From contig NC_015974.1 of the NCBI RefSeq assembly GCF_000283515.1, positions 62,001 through 126,000 of the forward strand: a stretch of 64,000 nucleotides of DNA, written 5' to 3'. The DNA is from Sphingobium sp. SYK-6. GTDB taxonomy: Bacteria > Pseudomonadota > Alphaproteobacteria > Sphingomonadales > Sphingomonadaceae. The notes under the pieces are model-generated. The model ran no database searches. It was not told the origin of the DNA and saw nothing but the letters and a program-made list of their open reading frames with translations. Both the position numbers and the translations under genes were made by a program. Below, in pieces: positions 9,139 through 17,672 of the stretch (the first letter of the stretch is position 1; the number at the start of each line of letters is the position of its first letter).

Positions 9139-9576
9139 ATGAAGACCCGCCTATTCGTCGCCTTGCTGTTCCTCGCCATGCCCGGCGTAGCGCTTGCGGC
9201 CAGTGATATCGTCGTCCACCGGGATCCGGGATGTGGATGTTGCGAGAAGTGGGCGCAGGCCGTGCGCGCGAAGCTGGGACGCAAGGTCGTCATGCGTGAC
9301 GATGCGTCGCGCAGCGAGCTTCAGCGCAAGGCCGGCATGCCCCGGACGCTGGCATCTTGCCACAGCGCGATCGTCGATGGCTATATGATCGAGGGCCATG
9401 TCCCGATATCCGACGTCAAGCGCTTGCTGGCGACCCGTCCTGCGGGCGTCAAAGGCATTGCGGTTGCGGGGATGCCGATCGGTTCGGAGGGCATGGAAGT
9501 GGCAGGCGCTGCCCGCCAACCCTATACGGTGGTGGCCTTCGGCAGCGCCGGTCAGCGAATTTTCGCCCGCCATTGA
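9139..9576 (+). CDS. DUF411 family periplasmic protein (CopG-like)
   Basis: This 145-residue protein has a Sec signal (LFVALLFLAMPGVALA) and a DUF411 domain with the metal-binding-like CGCC motif (VHRDPGCGCCEKWAQ) near residues 30-44, plus a later Cys/His pair (LASCHSAIV) and MPIGSEGM. DUF411 proteins often travel with copper-resistance genes, and some are annotated CopG. The short start at 9139 has a CGGGAG site; the earlier TTG at 9076 would place about 20 non-signal residues ahead of the signal. It probably has its own promoter at 9061-9087. Confidence 0.82.
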   Translation: MKTRLFVALLFLAMPGVALAASDIVVHRDPGCGCCEKWAQAVRAKLGRKVVMRDDASRSELQRKAGMPRTLASCHSAIVDGYMIEGHVPISDVKRLLATRPAGVKGIAVAGMPIGSEGMEVAGAARQPYTVVAFGSAGQRIFARH

Positions 9577-9837
9577 TATCGCGCGGTTTGCAGCATCCTG
9601 CAGAATTGCCCGGTGGTAGAGGACCCCGCTGTCGAGTGTAGAACCTTGTGTCAAGCGAGCTGATGGCGTCCCTACCCCTACCTACACTGAAAAAGCAACG
9701 ATTTGTCTTGTAAGTTGTTCGCGGTCGTCTCCCTGATTTGCCTGAATTTGGCCCAAAATGTGGGAACGATTGTGGGACCGTTTGCCCACCGAAAGTGTGA
9801 GAACGGCCCCAACATTCCCGATCAGGGCCCCGAACCG
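9577..9837. other. Intergenic region before integrase stub
   Basis: About 260 bases with no gene. Composition shifts to lower GC around 9670-9780. Sequences such as the repeated TGTGGGA near 9760-9776 often sit ahead of phage-type integrase genes, so this may be the remains of an attachment region; no tRNA end is visible. Confidence 0.35.
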
Positions 9838-9909
9838 ATGGCACTCACAGCATTGAAGGTGAAAAACGCGAAGCCCGGTCGCCATGTCGATAGCCGGGGC
9901 TTTGCCTGA
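9838..9909 (+). pseudogene. N-terminal stub of a P4-type tyrosine integrase (DUF4102)
   Basis: Only 23 residues remain (MALTALKVKNAKPGRHVDSR, then a stop). They match the very start of phage/P4-type integrases, where a ...T...VRNAKPGRHAD motif opens the DUF4102 arm-binding domain. The sequence then passes directly into the promoter area of a toxin-antitoxin pair. This looks like an integrase cut by a later rearrangement and marks an old element boundary. Confidence 0.6.
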
Positions 9910-9926
9910 TTGCACTTTGCGTTCGC

Positions 9927-9947
9927 TTGCATTACATCGTCATGCAG
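9927..9947 (+). promoter_or_regulatory. Possible toxin-antitoxin operator
   Basis: TTGCAT and ATGCAG form an imperfect inverted repeat separated by nine bases, 14 bases before the antitoxin start. RelB/DinJ antitoxins usually repress their own operon through such sites; this one is only a weak match to a dyad. Confidence 0.25.
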
Positions 9948-9960
9948 AAAGGAAATCGAC

Positions 9961-10224
9961 ATGGCCGCAAACGCTCTTGTGCAGACCCGGATCGACGGAG
10001 CGGTGAAGGAGGAAGCCGCGACCGTGCTGGCTGCTATGGGGCTGACCGTCTCCGATGCCGTGCGCCTGATGCTGACCCGCGTTGCCCGCGACAAGGCCTT
10101 GCCGTTTGAACCGCTGGTGCCCAATGCCGAGACGATCGAGGCCATGAAGGAAGCGCGCGAGGGAAAGGGCAAGCGGTTCGCCACGGTGGTCGACCTGATG
10201 GCCGACCTCAATGCGGACGATTGA
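9961..10224 (+). CDS. dinJ: DinJ/RelB family antitoxin
   Basis: This 87-residue protein has the ribbon-helix-helix N-terminus of RelB/DinJ antitoxins (ALVQTRIDGAVKEEAATVLAAMGLTVSDAVRLML) and an acidic C-terminal tail that would wrap the toxin. ATG 9961 is preceded by AAAGGAAA. Its last codons overlap the toxin start by 14 bases, the usual antitoxin-first layout. It would neutralise the adjacent YafQ-like toxin and repress the operon. Confidence 0.88.
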   Translation: MAANALVQTRIDGAVKEEAATVLAAMGLTVSDAVRLMLTRVARDKALPFEPLVPNAETIEAMKEAREGKGKRFATVVDLMADLNADD

Positions 10225-10492
10225 ACGCTTCGGGCGGTTCAAGCGCGACTACAAGCGGGAGAAGAAGGGGCAGCACGCCAAGACGCTGGACGCTGACCTG
10301 ATCCCGATCATCGAGGCGCTGGCATCCGACGAGCCGCTTGAACCGCGCCACCGCGACCATGCGCTGACCGGCGACTGGCGCGACCATCGCGATTGCCACA
10401 TAAAGCCCGACCTCGTGCTGATTTACCGCAAGCCCGATGACGACACCTTGCAGCTTGTGCGCTTGGGATCGCACGCGGAATTGGGTTGGTGA
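10211..10492 (+). CDS. yafQ: YafQ/RelE family mRNA interferase toxin
   Basis: This 93-residue basic protein has the YafQ/RelE fold signature: FKRDYKREKKG near the N-terminus, HRDHALTGDWRDHRDCHIKPDLVLIYRK in the middle and a short C-terminus. The HxxH...D...H residues fit YafQ, which cuts mRNA in the ribosomal A site. It overlaps the antitoxin gene and probably stabilises the mobile DNA carrying it. Confidence 0.88.
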   Translation: MRTIERFGRFKRDYKREKKGQHAKTLDADLIPIIEALASDEPLEPRHRDHALTGDWRDHRDCHIKPDLVLIYRKPDDDTLQLVRLGSHAELGW

Positions 10493-10812
10493 CGCCCGCG
10501 CATGGCGAGCTTATACGTTTGTCGGGTATGTCAGCCAGAGGCACGATTACGGGTTAGGTGTGATCAGCGAGCATCCGATGCCAACAAGCTTTTGCAGAAG
10601 ACATCAATCGCAGAGATGCATTCGGCAGGCGCTGCTTGAAACAAAAATGAGGGCCATAAATCACTTTCACCCTCAAATTCTGACAAATTTGCCGTTAGTT
10701 CACGACTGGTGAGCGAGAAATGAGCCGATCGCGTTGGGCTTGAAGAGCCGACCGCTCGCTCCACCGTCGTGACCCCTACGTTGATGACCGGCGGATGCTG
10801 GCCCGGTAGACG
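10493..10812. other. Intergenic scar region
   Basis: About 320 bases without a recognisable gene, with lower GC than the flanks near 10570-10700. It joins the toxin-antitoxin pair to a truncated CorA gene, so it is likely a patchwork left by deletions. Confidence 0.4.
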
Positions 10813-11208
10813 ATGCTGCCGAGAGCGACGACGACGCCCATGATGGCAAAAGATTCCATGCTCGAATGGCTCAAAAGCCAGATCGTGAGAAGGAAACCCT
10901 ATTTCCGTGATTTGCTCGATCACATGCTCAGGGTTGAGAGCGCCATCACCGGCATCCGCGACATCCTGATCTCGGTGTTCGAGGCGAGTCACCTGCTCGA
11001 ACAGCAGCGCCAGGGTGCGATCACGCGTCAGCTTGCCGCCTGGGCCGCGATCCTCGCGGTGCCTACCGCGATTGCCGGAATCTACGGCATGAATTTCGAG
11101 AATATGCCCGAACTGAAGACGCAATGGGGATATTTCGTCATCCTCGGCGTCATCGCTGCGGTCTGCATTGGGCTCTACATCCGGTTCAAACGTAGCCACT
11201 GGCTTTGA
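10813..11208 (+). pseudogene. corA: CorA-type magnesium/metal channel, C-terminal fragment
   Basis: The open frame gives 131 residues, of which about the last 105 match the C-terminus of CorA: a stalk helix (KPYFRDLLDHMLRVESAI), the first transmembrane segment with the YGMNFENMPEL signature and a second transmembrane segment followed by the basic tail RFKRSHWL. The large N-terminal cytoplasmic domain (over 200 residues) is missing, and no room for it exists before the toxin gene. This is a truncated remnant; function as a channel is unlikely. Confidence 0.75.
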
Positions 11209-11270
11209 CGGCGCAGATCGGCTTTCCACATCGCGCCGGGCTGAGGCTGCCGGGGGCCGGCCGCCATAAC

Positions 11271-11678
11271 TCAATGCTTTCGCAGAACCTCGGCGCGGTG
11301 CCGGTCCAACGCATCGAGCAAAGCCCTGCCGATCAAAGGCTTTGCGAGAACGTGATCGAAGCCCGCCTCGGCGGCCCGCCAGGCCAGCAGCGTGTCGTGA
11401 AAGCCTGAGATCATGATGGCGCGTCCCGACCATCCGATCTCGCGAAGGTGACGCAGCATCGCGAATCCGTCGATGTCGGGCATGCGATAGTCGAGGATGA
11501 CGCAGTCTGCCTCCTTCGCGCGGGGGTCGGCCAACAGCGCGTGGCCGGTCGTATATCCCCACACGGCATAGCCGCGCGATCTCAGCAGCAGCTGGAGGCC
11601 ACGCCGCACGCCGGGATCGTCGTCGGAGACGAGGATGGTGTATCTGCCATCATGCTGAGTGGAACGGACCGATGGCAT
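11271..11678 (-). CDS. Single-domain response regulator
   Basis: This roughly 135-residue receiver domain has the acidic pocket (VSDDDPGV), the phospho-acceptor Asp in CVILDYRMPDIDG, a Ser in MISGF and the switch Lys in LAKPL. There is no output domain. It lies beyond the FixJ-like gene in the same direction and may act as a phosphate sink or partner for the FixL-like kinase. A longer start at 11723 is in frame; I prefer 11678 because the extra residues do not look conserved. Confidence 0.75.
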   Translation of the reverse strand: MPSVRSTQHDGRYTILVSDDDPGVRRGLQLLLRSRGYAVWGYTTGHALLADPRAKEADCVILDYRMPDIDGFAMLRHLREIGWSGRAIMISGFHDTLLAWRAAEAGFDHVLAKPLIGRALLDALDRHRAEVLRKH

Positions 11679-11759
11679 TGCGAGAAGCGGACACCCGTGT
11701 GACGATTGCACCATCGATCGCATATCGCGCCTCGTCCCGTCGCTACGTAGAGGTCGCAG

Positions 11760-12383
11760 TCACTTCGGCTTGCGGCCCATGCCCGCGGCAAAGGCGATCC
11801 GCAGGGCTTCGGACAAATTGCGGACCTCGAGCTTGGCCATCAGGCTCGCGCGATGGACCTCGACCGTTCGCGATGAACAGCCCAGGTCATAGGCGATCGT
11901 CTTATTGGGCAGGCCGTTCGCCAGCCCTTCCAGCACTTCACGCTCCCGGGGCGTCAGTGCAGCGACCCGCACGCCGGCTTCAGAGGTTTCCAGAGTGCGA
12001 AAGTCGACATCGTCGAGACGCGCGAACGCGCGGCTGACGGCGCCGAGCAGGGCCGCTTTCTCGAAGGGCTTCTCGAGAAAGTCGACCGCGCCGCCTTTCA
12101 TGGCCTGCACCGCAACCGACACGTCGCCATGGCCGGTCAGGACGATGACCGGCATGTTGACCCCGCGTGCTGCCATGGCGGCCTGAACCTCGAGACCGTC
12201 CATCTCGGGCATGCGCACGTCAAGGATGACGCAGCCGACGGCCGCCGACTTCGCCTCCTTGAGAAACTCCACGCCCGAGGCATAGGTCACGACGTCGTAG
12301 CCCGCGGTCTTGAGCGCAAAGCTCGCCGCCTTGCGGATGCTCTCCTCGTCGTCGACCAGATGGATGACGCGTCTATCCCCCAT
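11760..12383 (-). CDS. fixJ: FixJ-family response regulator (receiver + LuxR HTH)
   Basis: This 207-residue protein has an N-terminal receiver (IHLVDDEESIRKA, phospho-Asp in VILDVRMPEMDG, LTGHGD, EKPF) and a C-terminal LuxR/GerE helix-turn-helix (LTPREREVLEGLANGLPNK, then SSRTVEVHRASLMAKL). This is the FixJ/TodT class that activates transcription when phosphorylated. The start overlaps the end of the FixL-like kinase gene by 11 bases, so the two are a coupled two-component pair. The signal is not evident; copper or oxygen/redox stress are options. Confidence 0.88.
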   Translation of the reverse strand: MGDRRVIHLVDDEESIRKAASFALKTAGYDVVTYASGVEFLKEAKSAAVGCVILDVRMPEMDGLEVQAAMAARGVNMPVIVLTGHGDVSVAVQAMKGGAVDFLEKPFEKAALLGAVSRAFARLDDVDFRTLETSEAGVRVAALTPREREVLEGLANGLPNKTIAYDLGCSSRTVEVHRASLMAKLEVRNLSEALRIAFAAGMGRKPK

Positions 12384-13908
12384 GTTCCTCCTCCGCCCGC
12401 GCATGGATCAAGGTAAAATGAAAGCGGGTGCCGCCGCGGTCGGGGCGCTCCATCCAGATACGGCCGCCATGCGCTTCGATGATGGTCCGGCAGATCGAGA
12501 GGCCGAGGCCCATGCCGTCGGCCTTTGTCGAGTTGAACGCCGTGAAGAGCTGCTCGCGGATTCCGTCCGCGATGCCGGGACCGGTATCCTCCACGGTCAC
12601 CTCGATCAGCCCGTCAGGGCGCAACCTGGTCGCCACCTTGAGGTCGCGAACCGGACACTCCGCCATCGCCTCGATGGCATTGCGCATCAGGTTGACCAGC
12701 ACCTGCTGGATCTGCACCCTGTCGACGAGGACCAGCGTCGCGGCGGGATCGACCGCAAAGAAGCTGCGGATGCCGCGCTCGCGTGCACCGACCAGCGCGA
12801 GCTGGCTCGCCTCGGCGATGACCTGCGGCAGCTCGTGGAGGCTCTTGTCGACCTCGCCGCGGGCGACGAAATCGCGCAGGCGCCGGACGATATGGCCGGC
12901 CCGCAGCGTTTCCTGTGCCGCATCATCCATCACCGACCGTAGCGACACGAAGGGTTCGTCGTCCCGCTCGTCGAGCATGTCGCGGATCGTCTCGAGATAG
13001 AGCGCGACCGCGGCAAGCGGCTGGTTGAGCTCATGCGCGAGCGTCGAGGCCATCGTGCCCATCGCGCTCAGCCGAGAGACATGGACCAGCTCTGCCTGCA
13101 GTTCCTTGAGCCTGAGCTCATCCTGCTCCTTGGCGGTGAGATCCCGGATAAAGCCGGTGAACAACCGCTGCCCGTCTTCACCGGCCTCGCCGACCGACAG
13201 CTGCATCGGGAAGGTTGAGCCGTCGCGGCGCTGGCCGACCACGACGCGACCGAGGCCGATGATCCGGCGCTCGCCGGTCTGCAGATAATGCGCGAGATAT
13301 TCGTCGTGACGGTCGCGATCGGGCTGGGGCATAAGGCAGGAGACGTTGCGGCCGACGAGCTCGGCTTCGCTGTAGCCGAACAGGCGTTGTGCCGCTGCGC
13401 TGAACGACGTGATGGCGCCGGTCTCGTCGATGATGATCATCGCATCCGGCACCGTCGCCAGAATCGATTGCAGATGCTGCTCGCGGGTCTCGATCGATGC
13501 GCGGACCGCCGCCTCGTCGGTGACATCGCGGCTGATGCAGGCGAAGCCGCGATGTGTGTCGCCTTCGAACAGTGCGGTGATCGTCAGGCGCGCCAGATAT
13601 TCCGCGCCGTTCTCGCAGACCCGCCACGCTTCGCGCTCCAGCGTGCCCTCGTGAAGGGCGGCCGCCAGGTCTGCGCCTGGACGCCCCGCCGCAATCTCGT
13701 CGGGCGGGTAGAACAGGTCGTGGGGCTGTCCCAGGACGCGATCGAGCGGCCAGCATTCGGCACGCTCGCCTTCTTCATTATAGCTCAGCACCATCCCGGA
13801 AGGATCGAGCAGCGTCAGGACGTGGCCGCCAGCCTGTCGCAGGAACAGCGGCGCAAGCCGCGCCACCTCCCTGGCAATCTCGTCGGGCCCGCGCCTCGTG
13901 TAGACCAT
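12373..13908 (-). CDS. fixL: FixL-like PAS sensor histidine kinase
   Basis: This 511-residue soluble kinase has two PAS domains (about 20-135 and 140-260; the second carries the FixL-like DAMIIIDETGAITSFSAAA and GRNVSCLMPQPDRDRH), a HisKA helix with the phospho-acceptor His in LAHELNQPLAAV (about 300) and a HATPase domain with NLMRNAIEAM, DTGPGI and GMGLGLS. No transmembrane segments are seen. In true FixL the second PAS binds heme through a His; the sequence here is FixL-like, but heme binding is not proven. It is co-transcribed with the FixJ-like gene. ATG 13908 is preferred to the upstream in-frame start. Confidence 0.85.
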   Translation of the reverse strand: MVYTRRGPDEIAREVARLAPLFLRQAGGHVLTLLDPSGMVLSYNEEGERAECWPLDRVLGQPHDLFYPPDEIAAGRPGADLAAALHEGTLEREAWRVCENGAEYLARLTITALFEGDTHRGFACISRDVTDEAAVRASIETREQHLQSILATVPDAMIIIDETGAITSFSAAAQRLFGYSEAELVGRNVSCLMPQPDRDRHDEYLAHYLQTGERRIIGLGRVVVGQRRDGSTFPMQLSVGEAGEDGQRLFTGFIRDLTAKEQDELRLKELQAELVHVSRLSAMGTMASTLAHELNQPLAAVALYLETIRDMLDERDDEPFVSLRSVMDDAAQETLRAGHIVRRLRDFVARGEVDKSLHELPQVIAEASQLALVGARERGIRSFFAVDPAATLVLVDRVQIQQVLVNLMRNAIEAMAECPVRDLKVATRLRPDGLIEVTVEDTGPGIADGIREQLFTAFNSTKADGMGLGLSICRTIIEAHGGRIWMERPDRGGTRFHFTLIHARAEEEHGG

Positions 13909-13966
13909 CGGCCGGCTCACACGCCCGGCCGGGCGCACGTATCCGGGCGTAGCCGGACCGTGCCAC

Positions 13967-14440
13967 TCAGCGCCGCGCGAGTATGGCCTTCATCTCGTCG
14001 ATTTCCTGCCGCTGCGAGCGCTTGATCGATTCGCAAAGCCGGATGACTTCGGGATCGCTCAGCTTTGCTTCCTGGCACATCAGGATCGCGCCGGAGTGGT
14101 GTGGGATCATCGAGCGCAGAAAGGCCGTGTCGCCGATCGTGGTCTGCGTGCGGATGAACGCGAAGCTGCCCAAGAAGGCGACCAGCGACGCGGCGATCAG
14201 CGCGATGTTGGCGGCCTTCGACGGGAACATGTGCCGCATGGCGAGGATCATGAGCACCACCATCGGTGAGACCATCATCAGCGTCATGTAGAGCATGTTG
14301 AGGTTGTTGTAGAAGCTGTCGAGCCCGTCGATCATGACGAACATCACCAGATACATGATGACGCCGCTGATGACGGTCTGGAAGGCCAGGCTCCAATAGG
14401 CGCCCATCTTCCGTGTGCTCATGTGGGACGAATGATCCAT
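13967..14440 (-). CDS. DUF305 membrane protein
   Basis: This 157-residue protein has three or four hydrophobic segments (about 14-36, 46-66 and 74-94), then a short DUF305 part with MIPHHSGAILMCQEA and a helical tail. DUF305 proteins are ferritin-like helical proteins often found beside copper-resistance genes; the His-His pair and Met-Cys could bind metal. The N-terminus MDHSSHMS is also His/Met rich. It sits between the FixLJ pair and copA2B2, in the same direction. Confidence 0.8.
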   Translation of the reverse strand: MDHSSHMSTRKMGAYWSLAFQTVISGVIMYLVMFVMIDGLDSFYNNLNMLYMTLMMVSPMVVLMILAMRHMFPSKAANIALIAASLVAFLGSFAFIRTQTTIGDTAFLRSMIPHHSGAILMCQEAKLSDPEVIRLCESIKRSQRQEIDEMKAILARR

Positions 14441-14530
14441 GGCGTATCTCCTTCGTTCGGCGCAGGCCGACCTGGGTCTCAGTGTAACGCCCCGCTCTCC
14501 TGTTCGCCCCCGCCATCAGCCGTCCCGATG

Positions 14531-15679
14531 CTAGAACCAGAAGCGGATGCCGGCGACGAAGCTGGTGGCATGGACGTCCTCGCCGGCAAGCCTCGACAGC
14601 CGCGCCGTGTCGCCGGCTTTGCGCAGATAAGAGACGCCGATATAGGGTGCGAACTGGCGGCTGAACTCATAGCGCAGGCGCGCGCCGAGCTCTATGTTGA
14701 CCAGCCCCGAACCGATGTCGTTCTCCGGAATATCCTGCGCGGCGAAATTGACCTCGGCGCGCGGCTGCAAGATCAGGCGCTGGGTAATGCGCTGGTCGTA
14801 ATAGCCCTCGACCCGGCCCAGAACATCGCCCTTGGTCGAGAGGAACAGCGCGCCTTCGACTTCGAACATGCCGGGAGCCAGGCCCTCGACGCCGACCGTC
14901 GCGTAAGTGCGGTCGGGCCCGCGGCCGAAGTCCTGGCGGATACCGCCCTGAAGATTGAAATAGGGGTCGATGGCCCGGCTATAGAGCACCTGCACCTCCG
15001 CGCTGTCGATGCCGCGGCCGAACTCGCCTTCGCCCTCGCTCTTGAGCCAGAGCCGGTTGATATCGCCGCCGTAAAAGCCTTCGCCATCCCAGCGATAGCC
15101 ATCGCGACCGCTATGCGCTTGATACTCGAACAGGTTGAGCAGCACCTGCCCGAAATTGTTGCCGCCGCTGTCCTTCATCATGATGTCGCGTGAGCGCGCC
15201 ATCTCGGCGCCGGGAAAATCACGATCGGCGAAGTGGTCGCTGGGGGGAGGCGGCGGGGGCGCATTGCCGGCCGGAAGCGCCGTGCCGGTCATTTGCATGC
15301 CGGGCATGGCGGTCTGGCCATGCTGCGAATGGTCCATCCCGGGCATGTCCGGCATCGCGCCGTCCTGATGCTGGGAGTGGTCCATGCCCGGCATGTCCGG
15401 CATCGCGGGAGACGCGGGTTGCGGCTGACCGGCCGCATCTCCCTGCGGCGCAGGACTGGCCTGGTGCTGCGAATGGTCCATCGCCGAGGTGGCGTCTGGC
15501 GCTGGTGTCTGAGCGCGCGGCCTGGCGGCGGCCTTGTCCTTCTTCTTCTCCTGCGCCGGCGGCACCTCGCCCGGCGGCGCCATGCCGGGCATGCCGTGCA
15601 TTGAATGATCCTGGGCAAAGGCGGGCGCGGCAGCGAAAAGGGCGATCGCGCTCACCAGCGGCGTGAGGATGCGGGTCAT
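14531..15679 (-). CDS. copB: Copper-resistance outer-membrane protein CopB (copy 2)
   Basis: This 382-residue protein has a signal peptide (ALFAAAPAFAQ), a long linker with repeated MDHSQH and MPDMPG units (about residues 20-160) and a C-terminal PcoB/CopB beta-barrel domain ending in a terminal Phe (IRFWF). The Met/His repeats are more extensive than in copy 1. The start overlaps the copA2 stop (TAATG), so it is coupled to copA2. The two CopB copies differ enough to be separate acquisitions or old duplicates. Confidence 0.92.
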   Translation of the reverse strand: MTRILTPLVSAIALFAAAPAFAQDHSMHGMPGMAPPGEVPPAQEKKKDKAAARPRAQTPAPDATSAMDHSQHQASPAPQGDAAGQPQPASPAMPDMPGMDHSQHQDGAMPDMPGMDHSQHGQTAMPGMQMTGTALPAGNAPPPPPPSDHFADRDFPGAEMARSRDIMMKDSGGNNFGQVLLNLFEYQAHSGRDGYRWDGEGFYGGDINRLWLKSEGEGEFGRGIDSAEVQVLYSRAIDPYFNLQGGIRQDFGRGPDRTYATVGVEGLAPGMFEVEGALFLSTKGDVLGRVEGYYDQRITQRLILQPRAEVNFAAQDIPENDIGSGLVNIELGARLRYEFSRQFAPYIGVSYLRKAGDTARLSRLAGEDVHATSFVAGIRFWF

Positions 15680-17604
15680 TACGCGTCTCCCTTCGGACGG
15701 ACGCTCACGACCCGCATCATCCCGGCATGCATGTGGTAGAGGAGATGACAGTGGAAGGCCCAGTCGCCGACCGCGTCGGCGGTGAAGTCCCAGGTCACCT
15801 TGCCGCCGGGCTGGACGATTACCGTATGCTTGCGTGGCGCATGATCGCCATGCCCCGTCACCAGCTCGAAAAAATGCCCGTGAATATGGATCGGATGCCC
15901 CATCATCGTGTCGTTGATGAGATTGACGCGCACCCGCTCGCCTTCGATGAAGGGGATCGGCTCGTGATGGTCCGACATTTTTTCGCCGTCGAACGACCAC
16001 ATGAACCGCTCCATGTTGCCGGTGAGGTGAATGTCGATGCTGCGGCTCGGCGCGCGCACGTCCGGATTGCGATCGAGCGCCATCAGGTCCCTGTAGACAA
16101 GCACCTTGTGGCCGACGTCGGCGAGGCCCTGGCCGGGCTCGCCGGTGCGGTCGACGGGCATCGGCGAGATGGTCTGGACGCTCGGGTCGCGCTTCACCTG
16201 CGGCGCGTTCGAGAAGTCTCGCATCTTCATCGACCCCATCGCGTGCCCGCCATGGTCCATGCCCGCCATCTGGCCATCGGCGCCCATCGCGCCGTGGTCC
16301 ATCCCGCTCATCGCGGAATGATCCATCCCCGAATGATCCATGCCTGCCATGGCGCTATTGTCCATGGTCGCCATCGCTGCCGCCGCGCCGGTCGCGAGGC
16401 GCGCGGACGCGTTCTTCTCGGCCGTCGGATCGACGCCCCGCATAGCGCCGCCCGACATGTCCATGCCTTCCATGCCCGGCATCGAGGACATGTCCATGCC
16501 CATGTCCTTCATGTCGGCGAGCGGCCGTTTGCGTAAGGGGGGAACCTCGCCGGCCATGCCGGCGCGCGGCGCGAGCGTGGCACGCGCCATGCCCGAGCGG
16601 TCGATCGCCTCGCCGACAAGGGTGTAGGCCTTGTCATCGCCTGGGCTGACAACGACGTCGTAGGTCTCGGCAACACCAACCTGGAACTCGTCGACGGTGA
16701 CCGGCACCACATTCTGCCCGTCGGCCTGGACGATGGTCAGCGGCAGGCCGGGGATGCGGACGTTGAAGGTGGTCATCGCCGACGCATTGATGACCCGCAG
16801 CCGCACCCGTTCGCCCGGGGTGAAGAGCGCGGTCCAGTTGTCCATCGGACCATGGCCGTTGACGAGATAGGTGTAGGTGGATCCGGTCACATCGGAGATG
16901 TCGGCCGGGTCCATCCGCATCTGGCCCCAGTCGAGCCGGTCCTTGAGCGGCTGATCCTTGCCCGACAGGAGCCCGGCCAGGGTCTGGCGCTGGAAATTGA
17001 AATGGCCGGGGTTGACCTTGAGGCGCCGGAAGATCGCCTGCGGCGAGAGCGCGCTGTGATCGGCGAGCACGATGACATGCTCGCGGTCATAGGCGACCGG
17101 ATCGGCACCGGCGGGATCGATGATGATCGGGCCGTAATGGCCTTCCTGTTCCTGCAGGCCTGAATGGCTGTGGTACCAGTAGGTGCCGCTTTGCACGACG
17201 GAGAACTGGTAGAGGTAGTTCGAGCCCGGCTTGATGCCCGGAAAAGACACGCCCGGCACACCGTCCATATTGGCCGGCAGGATCAGCCCGTGCCAGTGGA
17301 TCGAGCTGTCCTCCTCCAGCTGATTGATGACGTTGAGCCGCACGCGCTGGCCCTCGCGCAGCCGGATCAGCGGGGCGGGGACCGTGCCGTTGAGGCCGAT
17401 TGCCCGGAACTTGCGCCCGTCGATGGTCATCGACTGCCGGGCGATGGTGAGCGTAATGTCTTCGCCCGACACGGTCGGCAGCGTCGGTCGCATCCCCGGC
17501 GAGATCGTCTGCGCCCAGGCCGGCAGCCAGGCTGACAATGCTGCGCCGCCGCCGGCGAGGGCCGCGCCGCGGAGGAACTGGCGGCGGTCGAGAGCAGAAA
17601 TCAT
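15679..17604 (-). CDS. copA: Copper-resistance multicopper oxidase CopA (copy 2)
   Basis: This 641-residue protein has a Tat leader (DRRQFLRGAALAGGGAALS) and the copper ligands SIHWHGL, YWYHSHSG, HPIHIHGHF and HCHLLYHMHAGMM. It is longer than copy 1 because of a large Met/His-rich insertion (about residues 360-455, repeated MDHS, GMDH and GMEGMDM units) that may bind several copper ions. The gene leads a copA2-copB2 operon and has a candidate ECF-type promoter 42 bases upstream, directly after the sigma-factor stop. Confidence 0.94.
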   Translation of the reverse strand: MISALDRRQFLRGAALAGGGAALSAWLPAWAQTISPGMRPTLPTVSGEDITLTIARQSMTIDGRKFRAIGLNGTVPAPLIRLREGQRVRLNVINQLEEDSSIHWHGLILPANMDGVPGVSFPGIKPGSNYLYQFSVVQSGTYWYHSHSGLQEQEGHYGPIIIDPAGADPVAYDREHVIVLADHSALSPQAIFRRLKVNPGHFNFQRQTLAGLLSGKDQPLKDRLDWGQMRMDPADISDVTGSTYTYLVNGHGPMDNWTALFTPGERVRLRVINASAMTTFNVRIPGLPLTIVQADGQNVVPVTVDEFQVGVAETYDVVVSPGDDKAYTLVGEAIDRSGMARATLAPRAGMAGEVPPLRKRPLADMKDMGMDMSSMPGMEGMDMSGGAMRGVDPTAEKNASARLATGAAAAMATMDNSAMAGMDHSGMDHSAMSGMDHGAMGADGQMAGMDHGGHAMGSMKMRDFSNAPQVKRDPSVQTISPMPVDRTGEPGQGLADVGHKVLVYRDLMALDRNPDVRAPSRSIDIHLTGNMERFMWSFDGEKMSDHHEPIPFIEGERVRVNLINDTMMGHPIHIHGHFFELVTGHGDHAPRKHTVIVQPGGKVTWDFTADAVGDWAFHCHLLYHMHAGMMRVVSVRPKGDA

Positions 17605-17645
17605 TCGGTTGTCTCAGCTTTAAGAAAGAGGGCGTACCTATTGGG

Positions 17646-17672
17646 AATACGCAGCATGGCCTCATCCCCCTC
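17646..17672 (-). promoter_or_regulatory. Candidate ECF-sigma promoter (copA2)
   Basis: On the minus strand, GAGGGG (17672-17667), 13 bases, then TGCGTATT (17653-17646). The -35-like part overlaps the stop of the sigma gene. It matches the copC and DUF411 promoters in hexamer, spacing and octamer. Confidence 0.6.
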
